Of a stretch of DNA of 64,000 nt, positions 1 through 8,254 are shown one piece after another. Below the pieces are notes generated by a model. The model was not told the origin of the DNA. It did not search any database and saw nothing but the letters and a program-made list of their open reading frames with translations. Source of the stretch: Halopseudomonas pachastrellae. GTDB taxonomy: Bacteria; Pseudomonadota; Gammaproteobacteria; Pseudomonadales; Pseudomonadaceae. The position numbers and the translations under genes were made by a program. The DNA is taken from assembly GCF_900114765.1 (NCBI RefSeq), contig NZ_FOUD01000021.1, positions 33,635 to 97,634 of the forward strand, in the 5' to 3' direction. Within the stretch, counting starts at the first letter, position 1. Every line of letters starts with the position of its first letter.

Positions 1-8
1 GCGTTGGT

Positions 9-35
9 GGGCAGTCGTATGCACCGCGACTGCCC
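9..35. terminator. 9-bp inverted repeat at the left edge
   Basis: A perfect 9-bp stem (9-17 with 27-35) closes a 9-nt loop. There is no T-run on either side, so it may be a factor-assisted terminator of a gene lying left of the window or simply an inverted repeat. Confidence 0.35.
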
Positions 36-132
36 TCAGCTACACCGGCCGGTTAATACTGCTTTGCAAAATCCTCCTTGGGCACGACGCCCGCGAATGT
101 CATGATGCGCCCTCCTGTTCCGGGAGGGTTCC

Positions 133-855
133 ATGCTCACACTTTTTCTCACCGCCGCCGCCCTTGGCCTGATCTTCAACGCAGCGCCCGGCGCCGTCTT
201 TGCCGAAACCGTACGCGAAGGCGTTCGTGGTGGCTTTCGCTCGGCGCTGGCTGTTCAGATTGGCTCTTTGGTGGGGGATGCAACCTGAGCCATATTGGGC
301 CTGGCAGGTGTTGGCCTGTTGCTGCAGATGCAGGCGCTGCAACTGCCCATCGGTATAGCCGGTGTCGCCTATCTGCTCTGGCTATCCTGGGACTCATGGT
401 CCGCGGCCAGCCAAGAATTCACAGTGAGCGCCACTGACGGCGCGACCGATACGCATCGTGCCTTGCGCGCCGGCGTGCTGCTGTCCATTACCAACCCGCA
501 AAACGTCGCTTACTGGGCTGCGCTCGGCAGTGCGATGGGCGCCGTTGGCGTGGCAGAACCGAGTCTCACTGATTACGGGATGTTCTTTGCTGGCTTCATG
601 GCCTCTTCCCTGCTCTGGTCAGTTATCTGCGCAGCCATTGTGGACCGGGTATTCCGCAATGCGGGTCAGCGTTGGACAAAGCTGACGTATCGCCTTTGCG
701 CCATCGCGTTCCTGTTGCTGGCCTTGTCGTCACTGAAAAACCTGATGCAGATGACCACCAGCTCCGCAGGCAGGGTCGCGACGCAAAGCACACTCGTTGA
801 CCTGCAGCACTGCCCAACAGCACAGCTGCACACAACGTGGCCGGCTGCGGTCTGA
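133..855 (+). pseudogene. LysE/RhtB family exporter, interrupted by an in-frame TGA
   Basis: The reading frame from the ATG at 133 (after a GGGAGGG ribosome site) to the stop at 853-855 encodes a LysE/RhtB-type amino acid exporter of about 240 codons, the usual family length. The N-terminus shows the typical start (hydrophobic helix, then NAAPGAVFAET), a G-rich second segment, and a later NPQNVAYWAALG motif. A TGA at 286-288 (codon 52) falls where the family usually has Trp after GDA, so one TGG to TGA change would explain it. Homology resumes immediately in the same frame. An internal ATG at 295 could start a shorter product lacking the first helix, which is unlikely to work. A sequencing error is the main alternative. 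Confidence 0.8.
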
Positions 856-939
856 GTCATGTTTCAGGACCTCGGCGCTTAACCTGAAGGCACTGGTAGC
901 CTATGGTTAGCCTTTCCCTTCAGCACGCACGGAGCATTT

Positions 940-1248
940 ATGCTGATTCCCTTGCTGGTCAATTTGTTCATGCTGTTCGGCTGTATGGTGCTGTTTTTCG
1001 CCGCGTGCGGCATCGCCAATAATTGCGACAACCTCACCGCGCTGGAAAATCGCATTATCAACAGCAGCCTGTTCGTACCCGGGCCGCTGCATCTGGTCAC
1101 GCTTATTGCGATGGCGCTTGATGTGCTGTCTCTGCTGCATATCAACGACGTACGCTGGTTCTATCTGCCTGCCGGTTTAACGACGCTGTATTGGGTTGCG
1201 TTGGTGACAATCAATGCGCGCAAAAATCGCTATCTGCACACTGACTGA
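940..1248 (+). CDS. small three-helix membrane protein, function unknown
   Basis: I do not recognise this 102-residue protein. It has three likely membrane helices (about residues 3-26, 50-68 and 76-94), a polar loop after the first with an NNCDN stretch, and a basic C-terminus (NARKNRY), which would place the C-terminus in the cytoplasm. A GGAG sits shortly before the ATG. It lies alone between two interrupted genes in the same direction. Its intact frame and membrane topology support it being real, but no function can be proposed. Confidence 0.6.
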   Translation: MLIPLLVNLFMLFGCMVLFFAACGIANNCDNLTALENRIINSSLFVPGPLHLVTLIAMALDVLSLLHINDVRWFYLPAGLTTLYWVALVTINARKNRYLHTD

Positions 1249-1320
1249 GGCTACCGGATCATTAAGGCATGATGCCGACAGCTCAAAACCGACCCTCCAA
1301 TCCGCCTGAAGGATAAGACC

Positions 1321-1737
1321 ATGGCTGACGTTAAATACCCCATTTCCGGCTCCTGCCAGTGTGGCGGCGTAAGCTATCAGCTTCTTGCTGCTCCAAAGGC
1401 GGTTGTTGCCTGTCACTGCCGCGAATGTCAGAAACTCTCCACCAGCGCATTCAGCATCACCGCGTTCGTAGAAGAAGAGAACATCCGTTTCAACGGCCCG
1501 TTGGCAAGCTGGAGTCGTGTCGCGGACAGCGGAAACGTCAATGACGCCGCGTTCTGCCCGACCTGTGGCAATCGAATCTACCATTACAGTAAAGCCCAGC
1601 CCGGCATCATCAAACTCAAACCATCCAACCTGGATGACACCCGCATCATTAATCCCACGCGGCACGTCTGGGTGAGTTAAAAGCAGGAGTGGTACCCGAT
1701 CCCCGAGGGCGTAGAAGTCTTCCAGCATCAGCCCTGA
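1321..1737 (+). pseudogene. GFA/CENP-V fold protein, truncated by an in-frame TAA near the C-terminus
   Basis: The protein carries the zinc-binding cysteine pattern of glutathione-dependent formaldehyde-activating (GFA) type enzymes: SCQCGG near residue 12, ACHCREC near 31 and CPTCGN near 80. The frame meets TAA at 1678-1680 just after HVWVS, yet the same frame goes on to TGA at 1735-1737 and reads KQEW..IPEG...F, which resembles the usual family C-terminus. The loss is therefore the last 18 or so residues, probably a TCA to TAA change. The 119-residue product keeps all zinc ligands and might still fold, so it may be a shortened gene rather than a dead one. Substrate unknown. Confidence 0.7.
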
Positions 1738-1794
1738 GTGGCAGGCAAGTTTCGAATGCCAGGCTGAATTTTGGCGTGGTATGCAATCATCCGT

Positions 1795-1813
1795 TGCAAT
1801 GATAATAATTCTC
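1795..1813 (+). promoter_or_regulatory. Fur box upstream of the iron sigma gene
   Basis: The 19 bases match the classical Fur consensus (GATAATGATAATCATTATC) at 14 positions, centred on AATGATAATAATT. The site is about 45 bp before the sigma factor start, the right place for iron repression of the cassette. Confidence 0.7.
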
Positions 1814-1858
1814 GTTTAATTTCTGACACCGCACTGTTCCACTCAGCAAGCGGTTGCC

Positions 1859-2374
1859 ATGTCATACCCCGATTCCTCATCGTTCGTCAGCGTTGAAGCG
1901 CTCTACACTCGCCATAACAACTGGCTGCGGACCTGGCTGCGCCAGAAGCTGGGCTGCCCTCAGCAAGCTGCGGATTTGGCGCAGGACACCTTCGTGCGGG
2001 TTCTGCTGCGCCGGGATCCGATTACGAACTCGGCACCCCGCGCCCTGCTGTCCACCATCGCTCGCGGACTGGTCATCGACCACTGGCGCCGCAGCGCACT
2101 GGAACGAGCATGGCTGGAAGCGCTGGCGCAAATCCCTGAGGCGTACTATCCATCGGCAGAGCAACAGCAGATCACGATGCAGAGTCTTGAACGCATCGCT
2201 CGCTTGCTCGACGGTCTCAAGCCGCGTAGCCGTAATGCCTTCTTGCTGCACCAACTGGCAGGGCTCAGTTATCCGGAGATCGCAGCGCGCCTGCAGGTGT
2301 CTACTCGCACCATTGAACGTGATGTCGCGGCCGCCCTATTGCAGTGTTACCGCGCCTGCTACGAGGAACGCTGA
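1859..2374 (+). CDS. FecI-family ECF sigma factor
   Basis: This 171-residue protein is an extracytoplasmic-function sigma-70 factor. Region 2 (about residues 15-75) contains AADLAQDTFVRVL and DHWRR, and region 4 (about 110-165) contains the helix-turn-helix LSYPEIAARLQVSTRTIERDV. Length and motifs fit the iron-starvation FecI/PvdS type. It would direct RNA polymerase to the TonB receptor gene downstream when the FecR protein relays siderophore binding. A Fur box lies just upstream. The FecR gene follows 2 bp after its stop, so the two are probably translated together. The ATG at 1859 is preferred; an ATG at 1854 is in another frame. Confidence 0.92.
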   Translation: MSYPDSSSFVSVEALYTRHNNWLRTWLRQKLGCPQQAADLAQDTFVRVLLRRDPITNSAPRALLSTIARGLVIDHWRRSALERAWLEALAQIPEAYYPSAEQQQITMQSLERIARLLDGLKPRSRNAFLLHQLAGLSYPEIAARLQVSTRTIERDVAAALLQCYRACYEER

Positions 2375-2376
2375 CC

Positions 2377-3318
2377 ATGCGCCCGCTCGGCGATGAGACG
2401 GTAAAACACGCCATTGCCTGGCATTTGCAGCTGAGCGCCGCCGCCGAGCCGCGCAAGTTGGCCGAACGCATAGATCAATGGTGCGCTGAACACCCGGACC
2501 ACGCGCTCGCCTGGCAACGCTTGTGCCGAATGCAACAGGAACTCGGAGGATTGCGCCAGCACCTGCCCTCTGCAGACGTCAGCATCTCGTTGCTGCACGA
2601 CGCCCATTGCGATGTCGATCGCAGGCGCACCATCAAGATGCTGGCAGTTGCAATCGCGGTTGGCACCCCTGCCAGTTGGCTCGCCAGCCAGCACCTAGGT
2701 AAGCAAGCGGATATGACGACGGCCACTGGCGAGCAGGCCGAGCAACTGCTTACAGACGGCACACGGGTAAAGCTCAACACCGATTCAGCGCTCGACGTCG
2801 AGCAGCTTCAGGGGATGACCAATCTATACCTGCGTCGCGGAGAGGTACTCATAGACAGCCTGCAAAGTCGCCAGCCACTGCGGTTGTACTGCGCACTTGG
2901 AGTCTGTCAAAGCGAGGGCGCCCGTTTCAGCGTCCGCGAGCAGCAAGGCGGCACCCTGGTCAGCGTACTGCAGGGTGATGTCGAGATAGCTGCGGTAAAC
3001 CAGCAACGTCGTGCCAGCGCTGGGGAAACGGTGTTGTTGAGCGCAAAAGGCATTCACGAAGTGCACTCAGCGATTAGCCCGGACAGCTGGACCCGAGGCA
3101 TGTTGGTAGTCGACAACATTGCGCTGAGCGACTTCGTTGACGAGCTGGCACGTTATCGCCAAGGCCTGCTGGGCTGCGATCCTGCGATCGCGTCGCTGCG
3201 GTTATCCGCCGTGTTCCAGCTCGACCAGCCAGAGCTGCTGCTCGATGACCTTACCGGAATACTTCCCGTGCGCGTCATCCGTCGCGCCCGCTGGTGGGTC
3301 CGTGTGGTGCCTGCGTAA
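2377..3318 (+). CDS. FecR-type anti-sigma regulator
   Basis: The 313-residue product has a cytoplasmic N-terminal DUF4880-like part (about 10-55), one membrane helix near 85-107 and a periplasmic FecR domain (about 120-220), followed by the STN-like C-terminal tail (YRQGLLGCDPAIASLRLSAVF) typical of the family. It binds the neighbouring ECF sigma in the cytoplasm and senses the loaded receptor in the periplasm. The ATG at 2377 follows GAGGAA and the sigma stop; an upstream GTG at 2344 would overlap the sigma gene and is less likely. The gene order sigma, FecR, receptor is the classical cell-surface signalling unit. Confidence 0.92.
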   Translation: MRPLGDETVKHAIAWHLQLSAAAEPRKLAERIDQWCAEHPDHALAWQRLCRMQQELGGLRQHLPSADVSISLLHDAHCDVDRRRTIKMLAVAIAVGTPASWLASQHLGKQADMTTATGEQAEQLLTDGTRVKLNTDSALDVEQLQGMTNLYLRRGEVLIDSLQSRQPLRLYCALGVCQSEGARFSVREQQGGTLVSVLQGDVEIAAVNQQRRASAGETVLLSAKGIHEVHSAISPDSWTRGMLVVDNIALSDFVDELARYRQGLLGCDPAIASLRLSAVFQLDQPELLLDDLTGILPVRVIRRARWWVRVVPA

Positions 3319-3404
3319 GAGAGCGGCCGTCATCAAATTTTTTTGTCGGGGTTTGGAGTCTCGTTCGGTATCCAGTAAAACAACCCTGCACTGGAGCCCT
3401 TACC

Positions 3405-5780
3405 ATGCAACAACGCCCCTCTTCCCTTCGCTGCGCAACAGCACTGTGCCTTGCGATCGCCAGCGCCAGCCTCGCGCTGCCAACCAGTGCGGCGGAGCCC
3501 ACCAGCACCGTTCTCTCCGGACTGAATATTCCTGCCGGCCCCTTGAGTCAAAGCCTGAGCGCATTTGCTCAGGCCAGCGGCATTACGCTGTCTTATTCGC
3601 CGCAACTGGTGCAAGGGCTGCGCAGCAATGGGTTGCAAGGCGCCATTAGCGTAGAAGCGGCGTTGGACAGCCTGCTTGGCGGTACTGGGCTCACCGCCCG
3701 TCGTGGTAACGCAGGCTACGTAATCGTCGATGCGACCGACGATGGCAGCGCCCTGCTAGCCCCGATTGACGTTGAGGGTGTTGCGCCAAATCAGACCGGG
3801 GTGGCGCCGGTTGCTGGCTACCACGCCAGCGTCAGCCGCACCGCGACCAAAACCGATACGCCGCTGCTGGAGACCGCGCAAGGCGTGAGCGTGGTCACCG
3901 CCGAGCAGATATCGGACCGAAAACCAGTCAGCATCGAAGAAGCAGTCGCTTACACCGCGGGCGTCAGCGTTGGCGCTGCCGGGCTTGACCCTCGCTTTGA
4001 TCAGGTCCGGATTCGGGGCTATGCCGCGACCACCAACGCGGACTATCTGGACGGACTGCGTCAGGCCAACAGCGGCTGGCTCTCCTACTTCAGCAGCGAG
4101 CCATTCAGCCTTGAGCGAATCGAAATCCTCAAAGGCCCAGCATCGGTACTGTATGGCCAAATCAGCCCCGGCGGCATGGTCAACCGGGTAAGCAAACGCC
4201 CCAGTGAAGACGCGGTTCAGCAAGTTGAATTACAGGCCGGCAGCAACAGTCACCTGCAAGGCCAGTTCGACATCGGCGGCCGGCTGGACGCAGAAGGCAA
4301 CGTACTCTATCGACTGGTTGGCGTCGCCCGCGAAGCCGACACCGATATTGAACAAGTGCCGAACGACATCGCCCTGCTGGCACCCTCGCTCACCTGGCGT
4401 ATAAACGAGCAGACTGACCTGACTCTGCTCGCCCAATATCAAGACCGCGAAACCGCAGGCTCACCGCGGCCCTATCAAAATGGTGACGTGCTCACTGACT
4501 TCTGGCCCGGCGACGAGGACTTCGACAAACTGGAGCAGGAGCAGGCGCAACTGGGCTACGAGTTCGAGCACCGCTTCAACGAGACGTTCAGCGTGCAGCA
4601 GAATGTCCGTTACGGGCATACCGACACCACCAATCAGTACACCGGCTCCAGCCTGCAATCGGGCAGTACCACGATACTGGATCGCACTGCGTACGGCGTG
4701 TACGAGCAAATGAATACGGTGACCACCGACACTCGCCTCACCTCTCGCTTCAGCACCGGCGCAATGGATCACACCTTGCTGACCGGGCTGGACTACGCCT
4801 GGCTGGACTTCGACGTTGAATACACTTTGGGCAGTGCCCCAAGCATCGACATGAGCAATCCGGATCACAGCCAATCCATCCCACGCCCAAGCACGGTTCT
4901 GGTAGACCAGAGCGGCACCAGCCATCGGAGCGGCGTATACGTGCAGGATCAGATCGCACTCGACAACTGGCGTCTGTCCGCAGGTCTACGGCAGGACTGG
5001 GCCAATACGGAGAAGACCAACAATCTGACGGGAGTCAAAACCAAGACCCACGATGATCAAACGACAGGTCAAATTGGCGTGCTCTACCTGTTTGACTCCG
5101 GTATCGCTCCCTACTTCAGCTACGCCCAATCGTTCCTGCCACAAACCGGCAGCGACCGTTTTGGTAATGATTTCAAACCAACCGAAGGTGAACAGTTCGA
5201 GCTGGGGGTGAAGTACCAGCCACCGGGCACCAGTACCTTGCTAACCGCCTCACTCTACCATCTGGTCCAGAGCAACAGCCTGACCCGCGACCTGACCGAC
5301 AGCACCGGGAGCTTCAGCACACAGAGCGGTGAAGAAACCTCTCAGGGTCTTGAACTCGAAGCGGTGTCTGATCTGACCAACGATCTGCGGATGCTCGCCA
5401 GCTATAGCTACAACCGAGCTGAGGTCACCGAAAGCAACGACGGCGACGAAGGCAATACCCCAATCCTGACACCGGAGCACCTCGCCAGCTTGTGGCTCGA
5501 CTACACCCTGCCCTCGGGTATGTTGCAAGGCCTCGGGGTTTCCGGCGGTGTGCGCTACTCCGGCAGCAGTTACGCCGATGCAGCCAACACCAGCAAGAAC
5601 GAGGCTTACACGCTGGTAGATCTGGGCGCCCACTACGACCTGCGCGGATCGCTGGATGGCATTCGGTTGGCGGTCAACGCCAAGAACCTCACCGACAAAA
5701 AGTATCTGTCCTGTGAGGGGAGCTACTGCTATCGGGGCGCCGGCCGCTCGCTGATCGGCAGCGTCAGCTACCGCTGGTAA
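3405..5780 (+). CDS. TonB-dependent siderophore receptor with STN signalling domain
   Basis: The 791-residue outer-membrane protein has a signal peptide ending near PTSAAEP, an STN domain (about 35-115, LNIPAGPLSQSLSAFAQASG), a plug domain (VRIRGYAATT, LKGPASVLYGQISPGGMVN) and a 22-strand barrel ending in the aromatic GSVSYRW. The STN domain signals to the FecR protein encoded just upstream; a TonB-box candidate is DVEGV near residue 120. It resembles FpvA/FoxA/ferrichrome-type receptors; the ligand cannot be read from sequence. The ATG at 3405 begins a normal signal peptide, so the longer frame from 3294 is not used. Confidence 0.93.
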   Translation: MQQRPSSLRCATALCLAIASASLALPTSAAEPTSTVLSGLNIPAGPLSQSLSAFAQASGITLSYSPQLVQGLRSNGLQGAISVEAALDSLLGGTGLTARRGNAGYVIVDATDDGSALLAPIDVEGVAPNQTGVAPVAGYHASVSRTATKTDTPLLETAQGVSVVTAEQISDRKPVSIEEAVAYTAGVSVGAAGLDPRFDQVRIRGYAATTNADYLDGLRQANSGWLSYFSSEPFSLERIEILKGPASVLYGQISPGGMVNRVSKRPSEDAVQQVELQAGSNSHLQGQFDIGGRLDAEGNVLYRLVGVAREADTDIEQVPNDIALLAPSLTWRINEQTDLTLLAQYQDRETAGSPRPYQNGDVLTDFWPGDEDFDKLEQEQAQLGYEFEHRFNETFSVQQNVRYGHTDTTNQYTGSSLQSGSTTILDRTAYGVYEQMNTVTTDTRLTSRFSTGAMDHTLLTGLDYAWLDFDVEYTLGSAPSIDMSNPDHSQSIPRPSTVLVDQSGTSHRSGVYVQDQIALDNWRLSAGLRQDWANTEKTNNLTGVKTKTHDDQTTGQIGVLYLFDSGIAPYFSYAQSFLPQTGSDRFGNDFKPTEGEQFELGVKYQPPGTSTLLTASLYHLVQSNSLTRDLTDSTGSFSTQSGEETSQGLELEAVSDLTNDLRMLASYSYNRAEVTESNDGDEGNTPILTPEHLASLWLDYTLPSGMLQGLGVSGGVRYSGSSYADAANTSKNEAYTLVDLGAHYDLRGSLDGIRLAVNAKNLTDKKYLSCEGSYCYRGAGRSLIGSVSYRW

Positions 5781-5787
5781 CTAAACC

Positions 5788-5810
5788 TGCCCCCGTCGAA
5801 AGCGGGGGCA
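5788..5810 (+). terminator. G/C hairpin between receptor and esterase
   Basis: An 8-bp stem (5788-5795 with 5803-5810) with a 7-nt loop lies 8 bp after the receptor stop. No T-run follows, and the next gene's ribosome site starts 4 bp later, so it could shield the receptor message end or partly attenuate the esterase gene instead of ending transcription. Confidence 0.45.
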
Positions 5811-5823
5811 GTTGGAGAATACG

Positions 5824-6684
5824 ATGCCCTTCCTTCACCTACGCTCCAGGACGAAGGCGCTGCTTGGCGCCCTGTGCCTCACCTTTACATCTGTTTGCCT
5901 CGCGTCCGAGACGCCGGTCACCTTGACCGGTACCGTAGAGTGGCAAATGAACAGCGAACGCGGCCAGCCCTACCGGATTCTGATCAGCCTGCCAGAGGGC
6001 GACGTGCCCTACACCGGCGGCTACCCAGTACTCTACGTGTTGGACGCCAACGCGTATTTCGCCAGCTTCCACGAAGCCAAACGCGCCCAACGTGCTTATC
6101 GCCACGCCATCGTTGTTGGGCTCGCCTACCCCGGCGAAGAGCCCCTGAACTTTTTACGCAGGGCCTGGGACTTTTCGCCCCCCGTGCCTGAAGAGCGCAA
6201 CACCCCGCCGCAGGGCGGCCAGGATGAGTTAATCAATTTTCTGGCTGACAAACTCATGCCAGCGATAGCCGAACGTTTTCCGGTCGATGCTGATCAGCAG
6301 AGCCTTTTTGGCCACTCCTTTGGCGGCATGTTTGCCATCCATACGCTGTACCAACGGCCTGAGCTGTTCAATCACTTGGTGGCCGCCAGCCCCAGCATCT
6401 GGTGGAACGATCGCTTCCTGTTGGTAGAAGAACGAGCATTTGTGGAACAGGCAAACAGCGGCGACCTCAACCTGACTCACACCAGCCTTGCGCTGATGCT
6501 TGGCGAACGAGATTCGCCACAGGAGATTCAAGACAGCCAGGCATTGCAGCAGCGTCTCGCCCCACTCTCGTCGCACGGGCTACGCACCAGCTTTTACGTC
6601 GAACCCGGCGAAGACCACATGTCGGTCCCGTTCAAACTGGTCAACCGTGTATTAAGGGAGGTTCTCACCGCTCGCCAACGATGA
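5824..6684 (+). CDS. secreted serine esterase, IroE/Fes-like, probably acts on a siderophore
   Basis: The 286-residue protein has a signal peptide (cleavage near CLASET) and the esterase-D type alpha/beta hydrolase fold: YPVLYVLDAN early, the nucleophile motif GHSFGG near residue 160, and a late EPGEDHMSVP carrying the likely catalytic His. Periplasmic relatives such as IroE cut esters in catecholate siderophores, which suits its place directly after a TonB receptor. GGAG at 5814-5817 supports the ATG at 5824 over the upstream TTG. The substrate is inferred from context only. Confidence 0.82.
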   Translation: MPFLHLRSRTKALLGALCLTFTSVCLASETPVTLTGTVEWQMNSERGQPYRILISLPEGDVPYTGGYPVLYVLDANAYFASFHEAKRAQRAYRHAIVVGLAYPGEEPLNFLRRAWDFSPPVPEERNTPPQGGQDELINFLADKLMPAIAERFPVDADQQSLFGHSFGGMFAIHTLYQRPELFNHLVAASPSIWWNDRFLLVEERAFVEQANSGDLNLTHTSLALMLGERDSPQEIQDSQALQQRLAPLSSHGLRTSFYVEPGEDHMSVPFKLVNRVLREVLTARQR

Positions 6685-6709
6685 TCTTTAATATACCTCG
6701 GGGTTTACA

Positions 6710-6725
6710 CTGTATTTTCATACAG
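6710..6725 (+). promoter_or_regulatory. LexA (SOS) box
   Basis: CTGT at 6710-6713 and ACAG at 6722-6725 are separated by exactly 8 AT-rich bases, a perfect match to the LexA consensus. It lies 65 bp before the yebG start. Confidence 0.9.
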
Positions 6726-6789
6726 TATTATAGCTGCAGCTGAGCGCCTCTAGCGCTCGTTCTTCAAAGCCAACAAGCCAGAGGTGCGC

Positions 6790-7050
6790 ATGGCCGTTGA
6801 AATTGTTTACCGCAGCAGCAGAGACCCGGAGCAACTGTTCATGGATAAAGCCCAAGCCGACCGTCATGACAAGATGCTGGAGCTGGCCGAAGGCCTGGGT
6901 GAGGTGCTGCAAAAAGCGGTGCCGCAACTCGGAGAGCAGCTGGCAGAGGAAGTCAGTATCTATATGGCTCGCAATCGAGAGATTTTTGCCAAAGCGTTCA
7001 AGAGCAATGCAGAGGCGCTCGCCGAGCTCGAAGAGCCCGGCGAGGCCTGA
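6790..7050 (+). CDS. yebG: YebG-family SOS-induced protein
   Basis: The 86-residue acidic protein begins MAVEIVYRSSRDPE and matches the YebG family in length and in the KAQADRHDKMLELAE region, which parallels E. coli YebG. YebG is a small DNA-damage-inducible protein of unknown mechanism. The perfect LexA box upstream makes SOS control very likely. GAGG precedes the ATG at 6790. The stop is only 6 bp from the stop of a facing small gene, with no visible terminator between, so yebG transcripts probably run antisense through that gene. Confidence 0.9.
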   Translation: MAVEIVYRSSRDPEQLFMDKAQADRHDKMLELAEGLGEVLQKAVPQLGEQLAEEVSIYMARNREIFAKAFKSNAEALAELEEPGEA

Positions 7051-7056
7051 TCGCCA

Positions 7057-7149
7057 TTACTCGTACATCCAGAAGTTAGGGTGCGCCTGGATCGGCTGCT
7101 CGCTCGCTTCCTGATGTTTACGACGAATAATGCGTTTGATCATGCTCAT
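7057..7149 (-). CDS. 30-residue basic peptide gene, function unknown
   Basis: The minus strand encodes a 30-residue peptide starting MSMIKRIIRRKHQ and ending HPNFWMYE. It is strongly basic at the N-terminus (one amphipathic stretch) and aromatic at the C-terminus; it is not hydrophobic enough for a typical type I toxin. A GGGAG ribosome site lies 7 nt before the ATG, but this site sits entirely inside a 15-bp hairpin ending one base before the start codon. I do not recognise the family. A good ribosome site, an unusual leader and a defined stop facing yebG support a real gene. Confidence 0.6.
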   Translation of the reverse strand: MSMIKRIIRRKHQEASEQPIQAHPNFWMYE

Positions 7150-7194
7150 GGTGATACTCCCTGTGGTGGTGTTTGGCACAGGGAGATAATCACC
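7150..7194 (-). promoter_or_regulatory. Shine-Dalgarno-sequestering hairpin in the small-peptide leader
   Basis: On the minus strand, 7189-7194 pairs with 7150-7155 (6 bp) and 7177-7185 pairs with 7157-7165 (9 bp), with a T/TAT internal loop and an 11-nt terminal loop. The GGGAG ribosome site is fully within the inner stem and the structure stops one base before ATG. This is the layout of a translational switch or RNA thermometer; it could alternatively be a protein-binding palindrome in DNA. Confidence 0.65.
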
Positions 7195-7280
7195 CGCTCA
7201 GATGCTGGCGTGAAATCGAATGCGCTTATCGTTGCGATTGGCAAAAACTTGCATCGTGAATCGCGAGCAACATCGCCTCA

Positions 7281-8156
7281 TTACTGCAATGCTGGCGGAT
7301 ATAGCGCTTCGTCATACCGGCGCCAGTACTCCGCCTGCATCGTTGCTGGCACCAGCCAGCGTGACACTGCTCGCAAATACTCCTCGCTTCGCATCAGCGG
7401 CGGCAGAGCCTCATTTATTGCAGCCAGGACCTCATGACCTGCCGGACTATTGCTGCAGCCAACGGCGCCCAGGATAACTTGGCCGCGTGTCTCGCTGATC
7501 GGCACGAAGGTCAGTGGCGGCTGATTCACCATCTCTGTCGGCATATGGTTTAAGACAAAGCCGTACTCGATGATCACGTCAAACCGACGGTGCTGGAGCA
7601 TCGCCAACGCGCCAGTGGTTTCGTTTGCGCCCACCCGCTGCACAACATCCAACTGGTCTCGATTGGCGTTCAAGATGCCATCCAACGCGCTGCCGTAGGT
7701 ACGCCCGGCTATGTGGCCCAGGCTGACAACCTGCTGATCCAGCAATGTGCTAAGCGACACAGCACCGTCAGATTCCATTTGCAGGGTACGAGCGAAAGCG
7801 CGGGTAGTGATCAGTCCATGCGGCAGATACATCACGTACGGAGCTGACAACTGGTAGTGATGATTTAAAGGAGGCTCATGAATCATGGTTGCGAAACACA
7901 ACGGAGCATAGCGCCCCCAACTCTGCTCAAGCCGACTGAGCGGCATTTGTACCGTGCGATGGCGGTATTGAGGCAATGCGCGTTCAAGCATGCTCTGAAT
8001 ACGATCACCGAAGCCCGTCTCGCCATCCGGCGCATCAATCAGATAGAACGGCGGCGCGTTATTCTTTAGCCAGGTAACCTCGCGCTCAGGCTCAGCTGCT
8101 GATGCAGCAACAGCACAGATCAAACCCATGATCAGCCCCAGCGACCTTACCGTCAC
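7281..8156 (-). CDS. periplasmic solute-binding-like protein (TIGR02285-like)
   Basis: A 291-residue secreted protein with a short signal peptide (cleavage near AASAAEPE) and an extracellular solute-binding type 3 fold: WLKNNAPPFYLID near the start, LGHIAGRTYGSALD at the domain hinge and LQHRRFDVIIEYG in the second lobe. No membrane transport genes are adjacent, so it may serve as a sensor or a stand-alone binding protein; the ligand is unknown. The GTG at 8156 is preferred because GGGAG lies 7 nt upstream. The 30-residue peptide gene follows on the same strand about 130 bp downstream. Confidence 0.75.
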   Translation of the reverse strand: MTVRSLGLIMGLICAVAASAAEPEREVTWLKNNAPPFYLIDAPDGETGFGDRIQSMLERALPQYRHRTVQMPLSRLEQSWGRYAPLCFATMIHEPPLNHHYQLSAPYVMYLPHGLITTRAFARTLQMESDGAVSLSTLLDQQVVSLGHIAGRTYGSALDGILNANRDQLDVVQRVGANETTGALAMLQHRRFDVIIEYGFVLNHMPTEMVNQPPLTFVPISETRGQVILGAVGCSNSPAGHEVLAAINEALPPLMRSEEYLRAVSRWLVPATMQAEYWRRYDEALYPPALQ

Positions 8157-8254
8157 ACAGTTACTCCCTGCCTCCTATTTGAATCAGGACACAGTATAGC
8201 CATGACTTTGCCACTACAGGCAAGGTGCCCGGCCGCAAAGACCGGGCGGATATA

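Noticed and set aside
7057..7149. Type I toxin reading of the small peptide gene
   Set aside because: The peptide is basic and polar, without the hydrophobic membrane segment of such toxins; no paired antisense RNA promoter could be identified beyond yebG read-through.
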